44,428 nucleotides of DNA, from contig JAFEFF010000178.1 in the NCBI GenBank assembly GCA_018240745.1, forward strand, positions 1-44,428, read 5' to 3'. The position numbers and the translations under genes were made by a program. The notes beneath the pieces were generated by a model. It was not told where the DNA came from. It searched no databases and worked only from the letters and a program-made list of their open reading frames with translations. Position 1 is the first letter of the stretch. Each line of letters opens with the position of its first letter. The DNA comes from Pseudomonadota bacterium. Lineage in GTDB: Bacteria > Pseudomonadota > Alphaproteobacteria > Reyranellales > Reyranellaceae. Shown here in pieces: positions 1 through 11,003 of this stretch.

Positions 1-132
1 GGGCCGGTCATCGACCAGGCGTTGCTGCGGCCCGCCTTCGACTATCGCAAGCGCTATTCCTCCAAGGGCGACTGCGAGCCCACTACACCCTGGCCCGAGC
101 CGGTCAACTCTTCGGCGCTTCGCCAGTACTAA
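1..132 (+). CDS. C-terminal fragment of an unrecognised protein (5' truncated by window edge)
   Basis: Frame 1 is open from the first base and stops at TAA 130-132, giving 43 residues ending in NSSALRQY. The composition (several Pro, Arg and Tyr) and high-GC third positions look coding, but no domain is recognisable from this tail. The next gene on the same strand starts 84 bases later, so the two may share a transcript. Confidence 0.55.
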   Translation, partial: GPVIDQALLRPAFDYRKRYSSKGDCEPTTPWPEPVNSSALRQY

Positions 133-216
133 CCCTCCGATATTGGCCGGCCCTTTTCGTTGACAGGCCCCGATGGGGCGCGCCCAATCCGCACCAAGCC
201 TGCGGAGCGTCCTCGT

Positions 217-1407
217 ATGAGCACAGTCGCCACCCTGCCTGTCGCCTCCAAGCCCGACCCGGTGGCCAAGGCTCGCGCCCTGGGACCCGCCCTTGCCGGT
301 GCCGCCGACGAGATCGAGCGCACCCAGGAGATTCCCGAGCCGCTGCTCGGCCAGCTTCATGAGACCCGGCTCTTCCGAATGCTGCTGCCGCGCTCGGTCG
401 GCGGCGACCAGGTCGAGCCCTGGATCTACCTGCGGGCGGTCGAGGAGATCGCCTCCGTTGACGGCTCGGTCGGCTGGAATACCTTCGTCGCCAACAGTTC
501 GGCGCTCATTGCGCCCTACATTCCGATCGAAGCCGCGCGCACGATCTATGGCGACCCGCGCGGGCTGATTGCCTGGGGGCCGCCGACCCAGCATCGCGCG
601 ATCGCGGCGCCCGGCGGCTACCGCGTCACCGGCGAGTGGCACTTCGCCTCGGGCTCGCGCCAGGCCAACTGGATGGGCGCCCATTGCAACGTCGTCGAGC
701 CGGACGGCTCGCTGCGGCTCAACCGCTTCGGCCGGCCGACCGTCCGGACCCTGCTGATGCCCAAGGACAAGACCACGCCGATCCGCGACTGGAACACGAT
801 CGGCATGCGCGGCACGGCATCGGAGGGCTACGCCATCAACGACGTGTTCGTGCCCGAGGAGTTCTCCGGCACGCGCGAGGACCCGACGCTGCGGCGCGAC
901 CGCGGCCCGCTCTATGCCTTCACCACGCAGGGCCTCTACGCGATCGGCGTTGCCGGCGTGGCGCTCGGTATCGCCCGCGCCATGCACGAGGCCTTCATGG
1001 CGCTCGCCGTCGACAAGACGCCGCGTGCCATGGCGCGGCTCGCCGACAATCCGGTGGTGCAGTCGATGGTGGCGCGGCACGAAGCAGCGCTCGGCTCGGC
1101 GCGCGCCTGGCTCGTCGACATCCTGAAGGATTGCTGGGCGGGCGCCGACGACATCCAGCCGCTCGGCTCGGCCGACCGGGCACGCGTGCGACTGGGTTGC
1201 AGCCAGGCGATCCTTGCCTCGCTCGAGGTGGCCGATGCCGTCTACAAGGCGGCCGGCACCTCGGCGATCTTCCTCGGCACGCCGTTCGAGCGCCGGTTTC
1301 GCGACATCCACACCCTGTCGCAGCAGATCCAGTCGCGCGAGGCGCACTTCGAGATGGTCGGCAAGGTGATGCTGAACGGCGACCCCGAGAACACCTTCCT
1401 CGGTTAG
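217..1407 (+). CDS. Acyl-CoA dehydrogenase-fold flavoprotein, probably a flavin-dependent monooxygenase (HsaA/DszC-like group)
   Basis: A 396-residue protein with the acyl-CoA dehydrogenase architecture: a helical N-terminal domain (LLGQLHETRLFRMLLPRSVGG), a middle beta domain (GEWHFASGSRQANWMGAH) and a C-terminal helical bundle. The GSVGWNTFVANSS stretch and the FASG segment resemble group D flavin monooxygenases, which use reduced flavin and oxygen to hydroxylate aromatic or sulfur compounds, more than true dehydrogenases. No clear catalytic Glu of acyl-CoA dehydrogenases is seen. I chose ATG 217 because GGAG lies just upstream at about 203-206; a TTG at 160 in the same frame would add 19 Pro/Arg-rich residues that look non-coding. 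The substrate is unknown and no reductase partner is adjacent. Confidence 0.85.
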   Translation: MSTVATLPVASKPDPVAKARALGPALAGAADEIERTQEIPEPLLGQLHETRLFRMLLPRSVGGDQVEPWIYLRAVEEIASVDGSVGWNTFVANSSALIAPYIPIEAARTIYGDPRGLIAWGPPTQHRAIAAPGGYRVTGEWHFASGSRQANWMGAHCNVVEPDGSLRLNRFGRPTVRTLLMPKDKTTPIRDWNTIGMRGTASEGYAINDVFVPEEFSGTREDPTLRRDRGPLYAFTTQGLYAIGVAGVALGIARAMHEAFMALAVDKTPRAMARLADNPVVQSMVARHEAALGSARAWLVDILKDCWAGADDIQPLGSADRARVRLGCSQAILASLEVADAVYKAAGTSAIFLGTPFERRFRDIHTLSQQIQSREAHFEMVGKVMLNGDPENTFLG

Positions 1408-1426
1408 CCGACGAAGACGCCGGGGC

Positions 1427-2137
1427 TTACTGGCCGGCGAGGATCCAGGCTTTGATCTTCTCGACCGTCTCGGCCTCGACGCCGTTGTAGCCGTGGTGGG
1501 AGAAGGCCTCGCAGTCGGGACCGATCGCCTTGCCGCCGTCCATCTCGATCAGCTCGGTGCCGAACTTGCGATGCGCGGCCTCGCCGGCCGACGGAAGGGT
1601 GACGCGGCAAACGTCCCCTCGATGCAGCACGATCAGATGTCGGCTCGTGAAGGGGCGCGTGTCGAAGCCCGAGATCGCGCTCATCGAGGAGGAATGCACG
1701 AAGCCGGCCACCTTGCCGTCGAGCGGCGCCGACAGGGCCATGGTCGATTCGGTGCTGCGCGAGGTGCCGATCACATAGACCTCGAGCGGGCCGAAACGAT
1801 CCCGCAGGTCGCCGGCGATCGCCAGAATGCGCTCGGGAGAGCTCGTGGCATCGGTCGAGGCGGCGACGAACGGGCCCGAGGCGAACAGCGCCCGCGAGCG
1901 GATCAGGAAGTTGTCGCCGGCCTGCATGCTGAGCCGTCCGTTGGTCATCCGCGGCCCCAGGATGCCGTTGCCCCCGGGCATCAGGATGACGGCGTAGGCG
2001 GGCGTACCGCCGCCGGTGGTCAAGACGTAGGCAACCGCGCCGGCCTCATGCGACCGCACCAGGACCAGCTCGTCAGCCGCCCACGCGTTTGCTGCAAGGC
2101 GGGCGATCGCCAGGAGGATGCTCGAGAACAGCCTCAT
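1427..2137 (-). CDS. Secreted alpha/beta-hydrolase-like protein
   Basis: A 236-residue protein whose first ~20 residues (MRLFSSILLAIARLAANAWA) form a Sec signal peptide with cleavage likely after AWA. The mature part has features of an alpha/beta hydrolase: a strand and oxyanion-like stretch AVILMPGGNG, a possible nucleophile elbow VIGTSRSTES and a late His in FSHHGYNG. It is therefore probably a periplasmic hydrolase or an inactive relative; the elbow GTSRS is close to but not a classical GxSxG. It lies last in a run of minus-strand genes after alaS and two lipoproteins, with 110 bases separating it from the gene before it. The substrate is unknown. Confidence 0.75.
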   Translation of the reverse strand: MRLFSSILLAIARLAANAWAADELVLVRSHEAGAVAYVLTTGGGTPAYAVILMPGGNGILGPRMTNGRLSMQAGDNFLIRSRALFASGPFVAASTDATSSPERILAIAGDLRDRFGPLEVYVIGTSRSTESTMALSAPLDGKVAGFVHSSSMSAISGFDTRPFTSRHLIVLHRGDVCRVTLPSAGEAAHRKFGTELIEMDGGKAIGPDCEAFSHHGYNGVEAETVEKIKAWILAGQ

Positions 2138-2247
2138 GAGAAGGTCTCTCCGCTTCGCGCCAAAGCGCGGGGATTACCGCGCGCGAGTCGAGACGACGGG
2201 GAATGGCATATGCGATAGCCCTACCGGCGAGCCGGTCGCGGAGCCGG

Positions 2248-2691
2248 TCACTGGACCTCGACCCGCCGCCCACCGAGCACCGCCGAACGTCCCTGCTCCG
2301 GCGGCACCTCGGCGACCGCGCAGCCGGGCATCAGGGCGGCGACCTTCATCGACACCTCGACGTAGCGCGTGCGACCCTCGCCGATCTCGACCTGCCCCGC
2401 GCCGGTCTTGTCGCCGACCCTGCAATCGATCTCGATCGGGCCCGGCGGGCCCTCGAGGCGGATATAGCCGTCGTGCGGCAGCGAGGCGGTGGCGCCGCCG
2501 ACGATCTGGACATCGATCGGCCGGGCAAATCCCATGAGGCCGCTGCGATAGACATAGAGCGCGCCCTTCCCCGGCGCTGGCGGCGGAAAGCCCTTGGCCA
2601 TCTGGTCGGCCTGCGGATCGGCGACCTGGGGCTGGGCACAGCCGCCGGCGAGCAGAGCGACAGCGATCAGAGCTTTGCGGATCACGGGCAT
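2248..2691 (-). CDS. DUF2846-like lipoprotein
   Basis: A 147-residue protein starting MPVIRKALIAVALLAGGCAQ, a lipoprotein signal with lipobox AGGC, so the mature protein should be lipid-anchored at Cys18. The body (ALYVYRSGLMGFARPIDVQI, then a region of short strands around GYIRLEGPPGPIEIDC) matches the pattern of DUF2846 proteins, small beta-rich lipoproteins of unknown function. The ATG at 2691 has a good Shine-Dalgarno AGGAGA immediately upstream; the frame is open to 2787 but the extra Arg-rich residues would bury the signal peptide. It sits between two other exported-protein genes on the same strand. Confidence 0.8.
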   Translation of the reverse strand: MPVIRKALIAVALLAGGCAQPQVADPQADQMAKGFPPPAPGKGALYVYRSGLMGFARPIDVQIVGGATASLPHDGYIRLEGPPGPIEIDCRVGDKTGAGQVEIGEGRTRYVEVSMKVAALMPGCAVAEVPPEQGRSAVLGGRRVEVQ

Positions 2692-2800
2692 TCTCCTGGA
2701 TGTCGACGGACGATTTGACCGTCGCCCCGCGTCCGCGCGCCGGCAATTTGAAGGCAACTCGCGGGCGGCTGGCGGCTCATGGAGCAACAGGGCCGGCGGC

Positions 2801-3186
2801 TCAGCTTCCGATCTTCTGCCACCACGGTTTCGGCGCCGCCGGCCAGCCGTGCTGTTCCATGCAGCGCTCGATCAGCCGGTCGGTGCTGCGGGTATCGCCG
2901 TAGGCCGCCATCGTCTCGGGCAGATCGCCCCGGCCGTAGCGATCGTAGTCGCCGCGGAACACCTCGCGGCGCGAATCGTCGATGTTGCGCCGCTGCTTCG
3001 TGTACTCCGCGACGGTCGAGCGGCACAGCTCGCGGTCGCGCGCATACCTCTCGGCATCCGCGTCGGACCTGGCGCTGGACTTGGCGCTGGACCCGGCGCC
3101 GGGCTGTTCCTGCTGCGCCTGCTGATCGCACGCCGCGAGCAGGAGGACGAGCAGGAGCGCGGCCGCGCCCTGCACTACCTGGCGCA

Positions 3187-3187
<1 letters not shown>
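2801..3187 (-). CDS. Small hypothetical lipoprotein, translationally coupled to alaS
   Basis: A 128-residue protein beginning MRQVVQGAAALLLVLLLAAC, a lipoprotein signal with lipobox LAAC. The mature part is hydrophilic and charged, with a Gln/Ser/Ala linker followed by a helical Arg/Glu/Asp-rich region that contains two more Cys (ELCRST and ERCMEQHGWP), which could form a disulfide in the periplasm. Its start codon overlaps the alaS stop in a TGATG arrangement at 3185-3189, so translation is probably coupled. I do not recognise a named family. The Met choice is fixed by the overlap and by the signal sequence directly after it. Confidence 0.75.
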
Positions 3188-5844
<2,657 letters not shown>

Positions 5845-5904
5845 AATGCGGTCCTTGTAGCGTGCGCACGGCGGCCTAGTCCATAACGCGGGAAACAGCG
5901 ATTC

Positions 5905-6660
5905 ATGGCCGAAACAGGCCCGTCGACGAACCAGTCCATGAGTCAGTCCAAGGGCCAGTCCACGGCCACTCTCCGGCTCAAGGTCGGCGACCTCAGCATC
6001 GCCCATCCGATCACCGTGCCCAGCGGCCCGGTCGCGGCGACCGCGGTGCTGCCCGCCCTTCAGGGCCTGGTGAACGCGGTGGTCGAGGCGGCCGAGACGG
6101 GTCGGACGATCTCCTGCCGCAAGGGCTGCGGTGCCTGCTGCCGCCAGCTCGTGCCGGTCTCGCGCACGGAAGGTGAAGCCTTGCTGGCGCTGGTCGAGGC
6201 GATGCCGCGGGAGCGGCGCAAGGCGGTGCGGGCGCGCTTCGCCGCGGCGGCGGCGACGATCACCGCGGCCGGGCTGGCCGAACGCGGCACGCGCAGCGAC
6301 CGGGAGATGTCCGTGGCGTACTTCGCCCTCGGTGTGCCCTGCCCGTTCCTCGAGGAGGAGAGCTGCTCGATCCATCCCGACCGGCCGCTGGTGTGCCGCG
6401 AGTATCTCGTGACCTCGCCGGCCGAGCTGTGTGCGGGCCCTAGACAGGAAGGCGTCACGCCCGTCCCGGTGCCCAAGCTCTCGCTGGCCGCCCGACGGCT
6501 GCAGGACGAGAGCGAGACGTGGTTTCCGCTCGCCCTGCTGATGGCGTGGAGCCGCACCGCGCGGATGCCGGCAAAGCGGCGGCCGGGCACGGAATGGGTC
6601 CAGCGATTCTTGCGCGGCCTGACCCGCTCGGCCCCGCCCGCGCCTGACAGCGTCTCTTGA
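5905..6660 (+). CDS. YkgJ-family cysteine-cluster protein
   Basis: A 251-residue protein with the cysteine pattern of the YkgJ/UPF0153 family: CRKGCGACC at about residues 72-80, then [23 protein letters not shown] at about 148-170. Such clusters are thought to bind a metal, probably zinc or an iron-sulfur centre, and the family's function is not established. An N-terminal Ser/Gln-rich stretch (residues 1-20) and a C-terminal helical region lie outside the core. It is divergent from alaS, with start codons 60 bases apart, so the two promoters must share this short gap. ATG 5905 follows a GGAAA about nine bases upstream. Confidence 0.82.
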   Translation: MAETGPSTNQSMSQSKGQSTATLRLKVGDLSIAHPITVPSGPVAATAVLPALQGLVNAVVEAAETGRTISCRKGCGACCRQLVPVSRTEGEALLALVEAMPRERRKAVRARFAAAAATITAAGLAERGTRSDREMSVAYFALGVPCPFLEEESCSIHPDRPLVCREYLVTSPAELCAGPRQEGVTPVPVPKLSLAARRLQDESETWFPLALLMAWSRTARMPAKRRPGTEWVQRFLRGLTRSAPPAPDSVS

Positions 6661-6775
6661 GTCCACGAGAGTCCACTCCCTTATGGACCGACAAAGTGCC
6701 GATGGCATCGACATCGGAAGCCTCGAGTCCACGAATCCACCGACCCCGCCCCCCCCTGAAAAAACACCTCAATGA

Positions 6776-6828
6776 ACCGCGCCACTCGTGGCGCTCATGA
6801 CTCCCGAGCGCCACTGGAGTGGCGCGGT
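6776..6828. repeat. REP-like palindrome, GCGCCAC/GTGGCGC family
   Basis: Outer arms ACCGCGCCACTC (6776-6787) and GAGTGGCGCGGT (6817-6828) pair perfectly over 12 bp; inner arms GTGGCGCTC (6788-6796) and GAGCGCCAC (6806-6814) add 9 bp around a 9-nt loop, with a two-base bulge. Each half is itself a small palindrome. The core matches the element at 25502-25591. Confidence 0.8.
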
Positions 6829-6859
6829 CCAATGAGCATGACCATTCCCCACGAAAAGC

Positions 6860-6886
6860 GGCGGTGCTGCGTGGGGCAGCACCGCC
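6860..6886 (-). terminator. Rho-independent terminator of recA
   Basis: On the minus strand an 11-bp perfect GC-rich stem (GGCGGTGCTGC / GCAGCACCGCC) encloses a 5-nt loop and is followed by GCTTTTCG. It lies about 70 bases past the recA stop, in the right orientation. The T run is short. Confidence 0.7.
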
Positions 6887-6958
6887 GTAGACCGAAGACC
6901 AGGGGAGAGTCCTGTCTTGCGGTGTGAGCGCTCGGGGCCTGAGCGCTATTCCTCGTCC

Positions 6959-8029
<1,071 letters not shown>

Positions 8030-8172
8030 TGGCTGCCTCCTCTATGTCCCATGGCCCCGTCCGAAGCGACAATGCGGATAAGTCCGCTGCGGACGGCGGT
8101 CACTGTACGCTTTTTGTTCCGCCCAACAAGGGGATAAGTAGGAGCTTGAATCAACTAAAGTTATTGACACAA

Positions 8173-8187
8173 GTTCTAGATGTGTTC
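8173..8187 (-). promoter_or_regulatory. SOS box (LexA operator) upstream of recA
   Basis: The sequence GTTC-TAGATGT-GTTC (GAAC-N7-GAAC read toward recA) is a perfect match to the LexA direct-repeat operator known from alphaproteobacteria. It lies 144 bases before the recA start codon in the 211-base gap 8030-8240. No promoter hexamers are clear enough to call. Confidence 0.85.
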
Positions 8188-8240
8188 TGACTTATCCACA
8201 GACATTCGACGGTTCGACGACGCCAACGCCATCGGAGCGA

Positions 8241-8435
8241 TTAGCGATCGTAACCCGGCCAGTGCTCTCTATTGCGGTCAAAGCTGGAACCAGCCCGCAC
8301 GCAGACGAACCATAGCAGCAGGCCGATCAGGGCGATGGCGAAGAAGCCGAACCGCGCGACCAGCACGAAGGCGACCAGGCTGGCGATCAGCCAGCCGCAG
8401 GCGGCGACGGCCAGAGCGATCGTCCGGCCGGGCAT
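8241..8435 (-). CDS. Small two-helix membrane protein
   Basis: A 64-residue protein with two hydrophobic segments (about residues 5-27 and 30-47) and a short charged tail ending in REHWPGYDR. It begins six bases after the stop of the CoA transferase gene, so it is probably cotranscribed and coupled to it. I do not recognise a family. Its high hydrophobicity and a clean frame support it as real, but short GC-rich frames can be spurious. Confidence 0.6.
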   Translation of the reverse strand: MPGRTIALAVAACGWLIASLVAFVLVARFGFFAIALIGLLLWFVCVRAGSSFDRNREHWPGYDR

Positions 8436-8441
8436 CGCTGC

Positions 8442-9647
8442 CTACCTGGGCCCGAGAACGCTGGCTGCCTGAAGCGCGGCGATGCCCGCCTCGTCGTAGC
8501 CGATCCCGGCCAGCACCTGGTCGTTGTGCTGGCCGATCTCCGGCGGATCGCTGACCAGCGGCGGCCGCCAGCCCATCATCTGGAACGGCAGCAGCGGCAG
8601 GCGCGTCTTCACCCCGCCCGGCAAGGTGGTCGGCGCCAGCGAGCCGTTGGCGAGAAGATGCGGATGATCGAACAGGTCCTGCGGCCGCGCGACCGGCGCG
8701 AAGGAGATGTCGGCTTCGAGGCACATCTGCTCGAGCGCCTCCCTGGTGTAGGTCTTGAACACCTCGGCGACCTTGGGCACCAGCCACGGCCGCGCCTCGA
8801 TGCGCTGGTTGTTGGTGGCGAGCCTGGGATCGCCGGCCAGCGCGTCCTGCCTGAAGAACTCGCAGAAGCGCTTCCACTGGCCATCGGACGTGATGCCGAC
8901 GAAGACCTGCTGCCCGTCCGAGGTGTTGAAGATCTCGTAGATCGCCCACGAGCTCACGCGCTCGGGCATCGGCGGCGGCGGCGCGCCGTTCATCGCCGTG
9001 ATGGCGAGATGCTGGCCCATCATGAACACCACCGATTCGAACAGCGCCGATTCGACGAGCCCGCCCTTGCCGGTGCGGTCGCGCGTCTTGAGCGCCAGCA
9101 CGGTGCCGAAAGCGCCGAACATGCCGCCCATGATGTCGACCACCGAGGTGCCGGCGCGCAGCGGCCGGCCGGTCGGGCCTGTCATGTAGGCGAGCCCGCC
9201 CATCATCTGCACGACCTCGTCGAGCGCCGGCCGCTTCTCGTAAGGCCCGGGCAGGAAGCCCTTGAGCGCGCAGTAGACCAGCCGCGGATTGATCTTCTCG
9301 AGATGCTCGGGCCCCAGGCCGCGCTTGCTCATCGAGCCCGGCGCGAAGTTCTCGATCATCACGTCGGCCGACTGCAGGAGCCTGACCAGCACCTTGCGGC
9401 CCTCGGGCCCGTCGGCGTCGAGCGCCAGGCTCTTCTTGTTGCGGTTGAAGTAGCCGAAGAAGCCGGCGCCGAAGCCGCGCAGCTTGCGGGTGCGGTCGCC
9501 GTCGACCGGCTCGACCTTGATCACCTCGGCGCCGAGGTCGGCCAGGATCATGCCGCAGGACGGCCCGAGGATGGTGTGCGTGAGCTCGACGACGCGGATG
9601 CCCTTGAGAGGGGGTTCGACAAGAGGCGGTTCGACAGAGGGGGTCAT
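8442..9647 (-). CDS. CaiB/BaiF family (family III) CoA transferase
   Basis: A 401-residue family III CoA transferase, which moves CoA between carboxylic acids through an aspartyl-CoA thioester intermediate. The N-terminal Rossmann-like segment LKGIRVVELTHTILGPSCGMIL and the motif NRNKKSLALD are typical, and the catalytic Asp is at residue 143 in RPALDEVVQMMGG. The C-terminal half has the family's FVGITSDGQWKRFCEFF region. ATG 9647 has the Shine-Dalgarno GAGGAGG just upstream, which overlaps the end of the preceding gene. The acid substrates cannot be read from sequence. Confidence 0.92.
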   Translation of the reverse strand: MTPSVEPPLVEPPLKGIRVVELTHTILGPSCGMILADLGAEVIKVEPVDGDRTRKLRGFGAGFFGYFNRNKKSLALDADGPEGRKVLVRLLQSADVMIENFAPGSMSKRGLGPEHLEKINPRLVYCALKGFLPGPYEKRPALDEVVQMMGGLAYMTGPTGRPLRAGTSVVDIMGGMFGAFGTVLALKTRDRTGKGGLVESALFESVVFMMGQHLAITAMNGAPPPPMPERVSSWAIYEIFNTSDGQQVFVGITSDGQWKRFCEFFRQDALAGDPRLATNNQRIEARPWLVPKVAEVFKTYTREALEQMCLEADISFAPVARPQDLFDHPHLLANGSLAPTTLPGGVKTRLPLLPFQMMGWRPPLVSDPPEIGQHNDQVLAGIGYDEAGIAALQAASVLGPR

Positions 9648-9656
9648 GCCCCTCCT

Positions 9657-10265
9657 CTAGTCCCTGCCGGGTTTGGCCGTCCAGCGCGGCGGCAGGAGCC
9701 TGGTGTCGAGCACGAACGGACCACCGTTGTTGGTGAGCCGCAGCGAGCCGAGCACGGGCAGGTCATATTCACTGCGGAAGTAGATTTCGGATCGTAGCGC
9801 CACGTCGAGATCGTCGGCGGGAAATGGACAGGTGAACGCCGCCGCCTCGCCCGGCTCGAGACGATCGGGAATCCGCGCCTGGTCCGCTTCGACCATGTCG
9901 GACGTCTCGAACTTCGACAGTGCACAATGGATCTTCAGGTGAGAGAGCGGGAACCACGCGCTGACGTTCTCGACGCGGAACGTGGCCGCAAAAGCCGAGC
10001 CCGCCTTGACGCGGTCCGACGAATAGGCCGGCAGCGGCCGCAGCGACCAGATGCCGAAGGCTGCGCCGGCGAGCGCAGCGAAGATCGCCGCAACCGTCGC
10101 CAGCCACAGCAGCGACTGCGCGCCGACGGTAGCCATCTCGAGCAGGCCCTGCTGCAGCGGCGGCTCGGCGACGAGCGCAGACCGTCCACTGGAACGCGGT
10201 GGGCCCTTGGCCGCTGGAGAGGTCCTCTTGCCGCGGGTTGCCGGCTTGCGCTTGGTCGTCGTCAT
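9657..10265 (-). CDS. Single-pass membrane protein, unrecognised
   Basis: A 202-residue protein with a basic N-terminal tail (MTTTKRKPATRGKRTSP), one transmembrane helix at about residues 48-75 (SLLWLATVAAIFAALAGAAFGIW) and a likely periplasmic beta-rich domain that contains two Cys (KIHCALSK and AFTCPFPADD). The arrangement suggests an inner-membrane anchor with an exported domain. Its stop lies nine bases before the CoA transferase start, so they are probably cotranscribed, although no functional link is obvious. Confidence 0.72.
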   Translation of the reverse strand: MTTTKRKPATRGKRTSPAAKGPPRSSGRSALVAEPPLQQGLLEMATVGAQSLLWLATVAAIFAALAGAAFGIWSLRPLPAYSSDRVKAGSAFAATFRVENVSAWFPLSHLKIHCALSKFETSDMVEADQARIPDRLEPGEAAAFTCPFPADDLDVALRSEIYFRSEYDLPVLGSLRLTNNGGPFVLDTRLLPPRWTAKPGRD

Positions 10266-10306
10266 CTGAGGTCAAGATAGCGGAAAGTCTTCGCGCGGCG
10301 AGGCGA

Positions 10307-10945
10307 CTAGGTGAACCAGCCCTCGATGTCCTTGGTGAACGGCAGGCCGGCGGCCTCGCCGAGCACCTGATGGCCCATGCCGGCGCCGATCAGGAACGCC
10401 TCCTGGTGCGGCACGGCATTGCTCTTCAGCATCGCGCGGATCGCCTTGCCGTCATGGCCCCAGCCGACCGCCTCGACCTTGCCGTCGAAGGCGCGGTTGA
10501 CGACCGGCAGGAACTCGGCGCGCTCGGCATCGGAAAGTGCCGGCACGGCGTCGATATCGCCCAGCAGGAACAGCCGGCCGCCGAACTTCGCCACGAGGGC
10601 TGCCACGGAGTTGCGGGCCTCGACGATCACCTCGCGGTTGGGCCCCCGGCGGACGCGGGCGGCCAGCGACAACGGCATCACCGCGACGCCGAGGTTGCTC
10701 CCGGTATTCATCAGCGCGGCGGTCAGTTCCTTGTAGGTGATGCCCAGCCGTTCTGCCCGGCGAACACGCATCTTCGCGATCTCGGGGCTGGGCGTCTTCC
10801 AGGCCTTGGCCGAGGCGCGGCGCCACACCCAGGCCTCCCACGACATGTCGAAGGTCGGCCCGTTGTTATGGCCGATGCCGGGCCGCCGTAGCAAAGCCTC
10901 GACATTGGCGTGCCGCAGTTTTAGACGGTCGAACCGGTCACCCAT
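10307..10945 (-). CDS. Uncharacterised protein with an IGHNNGP motif
   Basis: A 212-residue soluble protein. Residues 20-75 contain the pattern PGIGHNNGPTFDMSWEAWVW followed by an EIAKMRVRRAERLGITYKEL helix, which I recall from many uncharacterised alphaproteobacterial proteins. The C-terminal half (residues 105-212) alternates strands and helices (GGRLFLLGDIDAVPAL, KVEAVGWGHDGKAIRAML), compatible with a Rossmann or HAD-like fold, but I see no complete catalytic motif. ATG 10945 is chosen because the conserved part starts shortly after it; the frame is open to 11146 but that part overlaps the divergent flavoprotein gene. Confidence 0.65.
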   Translation of the reverse strand: MGDRFDRLKLRHANVEALLRRPGIGHNNGPTFDMSWEAWVWRRASAKAWKTPSPEIAKMRVRRAERLGITYKELTAALMNTGSNLGVAVMPLSLAARVRRGPNREVIVEARNSVAALVAKFGGRLFLLGDIDAVPALSDAERAEFLPVVNRAFDGKVEAVGWGHDGKAIRAMLKSNAVPHQEAFLIGAGMGHQVLGEAAGLPFTKDIEGWFT

Positions 10946-11003
10946 GGCAGGGCATTGTAATGCAAGCCGCATGCCAAAATCGAGGAGCGGACCAGAGGAG
11001 CGC

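Larger units (their letters stand above)
6661..6958. other. Gene-free stretch between ykgJ-like gene and recA
   Basis: No convincing coding frame. It holds a short repeated GAGTCCACGA (6659-6668 and 6725-6734), a long imperfect hairpin (6776-6828, listed separately) and the recA terminator (6860-6886). The two flanking genes converge on it. Confidence 0.6.

Noticed and set aside
6659..6734. Repeated GAGTCCACGA as a possible protein-binding site
   Set aside because: Two short imperfect copies with no palindromic form between convergent genes; no regulatory role is supported.
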